A DNA stretch of 25,274 nucleotides. It comes from CAYLMM01 sp964384825. GTDB lineage: Bacteria > Krumholzibacteriota > Krumholzibacteriia > LZORAL124-64-63. The stretch spans positions 1-25,274 of the forward strand of contig CAYLMM010000041.1 in assembly GCA_964384825.1 (NCBI GenBank), read 5' to 3'. Made by a program: the position numbers and the translations under genes. The notes below the pieces were generated by a model, which made no database searches, was not told the DNA's origin, and saw only the letters and a program-made list of their open reading frames with translations. Every line of letters begins with the position of its first letter. Positions within the stretch are counted from its first letter, which is position 1. Shown in pieces: positions 22,917 to 25,274 of this stretch.

Positions 22917-24053
22917 ATGCGTCTGCTGGCCGCCGAAATACTGGACTTCCGCAACCTCGCGGAAGTCCAGCTTCGTTTCTCCCGCGGCGTGAACCTGCTG
23001 GTCGGCGACAACGGCCAGGGAAAATCCAACCTCCTGGAAGCGTTGAACTACCCCGCCCTGGGACGATCCTTCCGGGGCGCCCGGGACGACGACCTGGTGC
23101 GTTTCGGCGCCGAGTGCGCCCATGTGGGCATCGAGGCCGAAGGGGAGGACGGACTGCCGGTGAAGTTCGAATTCGGCATCGAATCCGGACGAGGACGGCG
23201 CTTCCGCATCGACGGCGAGACCGTCAAGAGGAAGGCGGATCTTCTCGGCAGGCTGACGACGGTCGTCTTCGATCCCCAGACCGTGCTGCTGGTCCGCGGC
23301 GGCCCGGACGAACGGCGGCGCTATCTGGATCAGGGACTGAGCACCGTCGACGGCGTCTATCTGACCCATCTGCAGGCCTACAACCGCGCGCTGCGCCAGA
23401 AGAACCGGCTTCTGCGGGACGCCCGACGGGGTTTCCTGGACGCGGAGCGGGCCCGCGAGGATCTGCGGGTCTGGAACCACGAACTGGCTCTCCACGGCGC
23501 CCCGATCCAGAAGGCCCGCGGCCTCTACATCGGCCAGATCGAACCCCATGTGGCGACCGCCTACGCCGATTTTTCCGGCGATGCGCGGGCGGTTTCGGCG
23601 GTCTATCGGCCGCAGATGAAAATCGACTCCCGAGACGTCGCGGAAGACGATTTAAAACGGGATATTTCAGCCCGTTTCGACTATATTATGGGGGATGAGT
23701 TGCGGCGTGGGAGGAGCCTCGCCGGCCCGCACATGGACGACTTCGAAATCCGTCTCGACAGCATCAATCTGCGGTCCTTCGGTTCCCAGGGCGAAACACG
23801 CACGGCGGCCATCGCATTGAAGCTGGCCCAGGGCGAAGTGGTGCATCAACGGCGCAATATCCGACCGGTGCTTTTTTTCGACGACATCTTCAGCGAACTG
23901 GACAAGAACCGTTCGCGACAGCTCCAGGAACGAACCGGCGAAAGTCATCAGATCTTCATAGCGACCGCCCGCAAGGACGACGTTGCCGGGTGGCGACCCG
24001 CCGAGATGCGGGTCTGGTCGGTGGATGAAGGATCGGTCTCGGAATCGGCATGA
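22917..24053 (+). CDS. recF: DNA replication and repair protein RecF
   Basis: This SMC-like ABC ATPase loads RecA at gaps with RecO and RecR. The 378-residue product has Walker A GDNGQGKSN (30-38), the coiled arm region (about 150-205), the ABC signature FGSQGETRTAAIALKLAQ (SQGE at 290-293, where SQGQ is commoner), and Walker B VLFFDDIFSELD with Asp322 and Asp323. The ATG is 4 bp after the dnaN stop and has only a weak ribosome site, so it is probably translated by coupling. The stop overlaps the next start by ATGA. Confidence 0.97.
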   Translation: MRLLAAEILDFRNLAEVQLRFSRGVNLLVGDNGQGKSNLLEALNYPALGRSFRGARDDDLVRFGAECAHVGIEAEGEDGLPVKFEFGIESGRGRRFRIDGETVKRKADLLGRLTTVVFDPQTVLLVRGGPDERRRYLDQGLSTVDGVYLTHLQAYNRALRQKNRLLRDARRGFLDAERAREDLRVWNHELALHGAPIQKARGLYIGQIEPHVATAYADFSGDARAVSAVYRPQMKIDSRDVAEDDLKRDISARFDYIMGDELRRGRSLAGPHMDDFEIRLDSINLRSFGSQGETRTAAIALKLAQGEVVHQRRNIRPVLFFDDIFSELDKNRSRQLQERTGESHQIFIATARKDDVAGWRPAEMRVWSVDEGSVSESA

Positions 24054-24391
24054 GTAATGTCAGGAAAAAAAGCGGTCCGCAGCTGATCGGGTCCATCCTG
24101 GGCGACGTCCTGGAATCCTCGGGGCTGGGATCGAGGCTGCGCGATCGCGCCGTCCTGAACGACTGGCCGGCCGTGGTGGGCGCCGCCGCCGCGGAACACG
24201 CCCGTCCGCTGGATCTTACCGACGGGATCATGACCCTGGAGGCCGATCACGCGGCGTGGAGGCAGGAACTGACCCTGCTGGCCCCGATCATCATCCGCAA
24301 GTTCAACGAACGGCACGGCGATGGTACCGTGCGCAGCCTGCGCTGGTCCCACGGGTCGACACGACACCACCGGAACGACCACCAGGCATGA
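24050..24391 (+). CDS. dciA: DciA-like (DUF721) replicative helicase operator
   Basis: A small basic protein of 113 residues with the DUF721/DciA domain: GSILGDVLESSGLGSRLRDRAVLNDWPAVVG (about 14-44), then DGIMTLEADHAAWRQELTLLAPIIIRKFNE (about 58-87). DciA helps load DnaB helicase in bacteria lacking DnaC or DnaI, and recF-dciA-gyrB is a common order. It overlaps recF by 4 nt. The His/Arg-rich tail (about 99-113) is short and variable in the family. It implies the ancestral DciA helicase-loading route here. Confidence 0.88.
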   Translation: MSNVRKKSGPQLIGSILGDVLESSGLGSRLRDRAVLNDWPAVVGAAAAEHARPLDLTDGIMTLEADHAAWRQELTLLAPIIIRKFNERHGDGTVRSLRWSHGSTRHHRNDHQA

Positions 24392-24395
24392 CATC

Positions 24396-24413
24396 CGGCC
24401 GCCCGGGCGGCCG
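24396..24413. promoter_or_regulatory. GC palindrome upstream of gyrB
   Basis: CGGCCGCCCGGGCGGCCG is a perfect 18-bp palindrome in the 41-bp gap between dciA and gyrB, ending just before the gyrB ribosome site (AGGAGTGGAG). No T-run follows. It could slow or expose gyrB translation or mark an mRNA processing point. Confidence 0.5.
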
Positions 24414-24432
24414 ACAGGAGTGGAGAGCCTAC

Positions 24433-25274
24433 ATGAATACGGCTTCGGCTTCGGAAAAGTATACAGCTCAGGGAATCCAGGTCCTCAAGGGACTCGAGGC
24501 GGTCCGCAAGCGGCCCGCGATGTACATCGGCGACACCGGCACCCGCGGCCTGCACCACCTGGTCTACGAGGTGGTCGACAACTCCATCGACGAGGCGCTT
24601 GCCGGCTACTGCGACCAGATCAAGGTCGCCATCCTGCCCGGCGACGTGATCCGGGTCGAGGACAACGGACGCGGCATTCCGGTCGACATGCACAAGACCG
24701 AGGGCAAGCCTGCCCTCGAGGTCGTGATGACCAGCCTGCATGCCGGCGGCAAGTTCGACAAGAACAGCTACAAGGTCTCCGGCGGCCTGCACGGCGTGGG
24801 CGTGAGCTGCGTGAACGCCCTCTCGTCCGACCTGAAGGTCGAGGTGCGGCGCCAGGGCAAGGTGTGGTTCCAGGAGTACGGGCGCGGCGTGCCGCTGGCG
24901 CCGATGAAGTCGATCGGGGACTGCGAGGACGGCGTCACCGGCACCGCCGTGGTCTTCCAGCCCGATCCCGACATCTTCGAGGACATGCACTACAACTACG
25001 ACACGCTGATGTCGCGGCTGCGCGAGCTGGCGTTCCTGAACAAGGGCCTGCGGATCTCGATCGTCGATTCCCGCGAAGAGGGCGGCCGCAGCGACGATTT
25101 CCACTACGAGGGCGGCATCGTCGAGTACGTGCGGTGGATCAACGAGAACCGGACCTCGGTCTGCGACGAGCCGGTCTACTTCGAGGGCGAGAAGAGCGGC
25201 GTGCAGGTCGAGATCGCGATCGACTACAACGACAGCTACGCCGAGAACCTCTACACCTTCGCCAACAACATCCA
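24433..25274 (+). CDS. gyrB: DNA gyrase subunit B, N-terminal part
   Basis: The ATPase subunit of DNA gyrase, which introduces negative supercoils. About 280 residues are present and the gene runs off the right edge. The product has the GHKL ATP-binding motifs: YEVVDNSIDEAL (45-56, catalytic Glu46 and Asn50), DNGRGIPV (77-84), LHAGGKFDKNSYKVSGGLHGVG (102-123), and the transducer region (GEKSGVQVEIAIDYNDSYAE). The start is preceded by AGGAGTGGAG, with GGAG 7 bases from the ATG. GyrB is favoured over ParE by its position next to dnaA, dnaN and recF. Confidence 0.96.
   Translation, partial: MNTASASEKYTAQGIQVLKGLEAVRKRPAMYIGDTGTRGLHHLVYEVVDNSIDEALAGYCDQIKVAILPGDVIRVEDNGRGIPVDMHKTEGKPALEVVMTSLHAGGKFDKNSYKVSGGLHGVGVSCVNALSSDLKVEVRRQGKVWFQEYGRGVPLAPMKSIGDCEDGVTGTAVVFQPDPDIFEDMHYNYDTLMSRLRELAFLNKGLRISIVDSREEGGRSDDFHYEGGIVEYVRWINENRTSVCDEPVYFEGEKSGVQVEIAIDYNDSYAENLYTFANNI

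Overview
The window is the replication-origin neighbourhood of a GC-rich (by eye roughly two-thirds G+C) bacterial chromosome. Everything left of about 19.53 kb reads on the minus strand and everything right of about 20.0 kb reads on the plus strand, so transcription diverges from the rpmH-dnaA gap as expected at an origin with leading-strand genes. No transposon, tRNA, rRNA, CRISPR array or recently acquired island is visible.

Layout, left to right. (1) 1-5975, minus: F1Fo ATP synthase operon, read in the order atpZ, atpI-like, atpB, atpE, atpF, atpH, atpA, atpG, atpD (cut by the window edge). (2) 6098-8813, minus: a cell-envelope module of bactofilin, a membrane-anchored M23 peptidase and a PAS histidine kinase with no adjacent response regulator. 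(3) 8825-11122, minus: parB and parA, then a 535-bp control region holding two identical parS palindromes and an inverted pair of DnaA boxes. (4) 11135-15389, minus: rsmG, mnmG, mnmE (rRNA and tRNA modification). (5) 15490-19532, minus: jag/khpB, yidC, yidD, rnpA, rpmH. (6) 19533-24391, plus: an origin region split around dnaA, then dnaN, recF and dciA. (7) 24433 to the right edge: gyrB, partial.

The genes fit together as a replication, segregation and growth core. DnaA has strong candidate boxes on both sides of its gene. A candidate unwinding element (two abutting DnaA boxes, a GC-rich spacer, then DnaA-trio-like triplets) lies just upstream of dnaN. ParABS sits about 8.5 kb away and carries DnaA-box-like sequences next to its likely promoter. 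The envelope module directly follows parAB, with tight spacing into the kinase and peptidase genes.

The organism is probably a Gram-negative-type bacterium. The order rsmG-parA-parB-(envelope genes)-bactofilin-atp resembles deltaproteobacterial lineages (Desulfobacterota, Myxococcota). The signal-peptide-bearing, His/Glu-rich AtpB resembles FCB-group or GC-rich candidate phyla. I cannot place it more precisely. This is essentially a conserved core region: I see no clear new defence or mobile system, and the points worth a second look are mostly regulatory DNA and unusual protein extensions.
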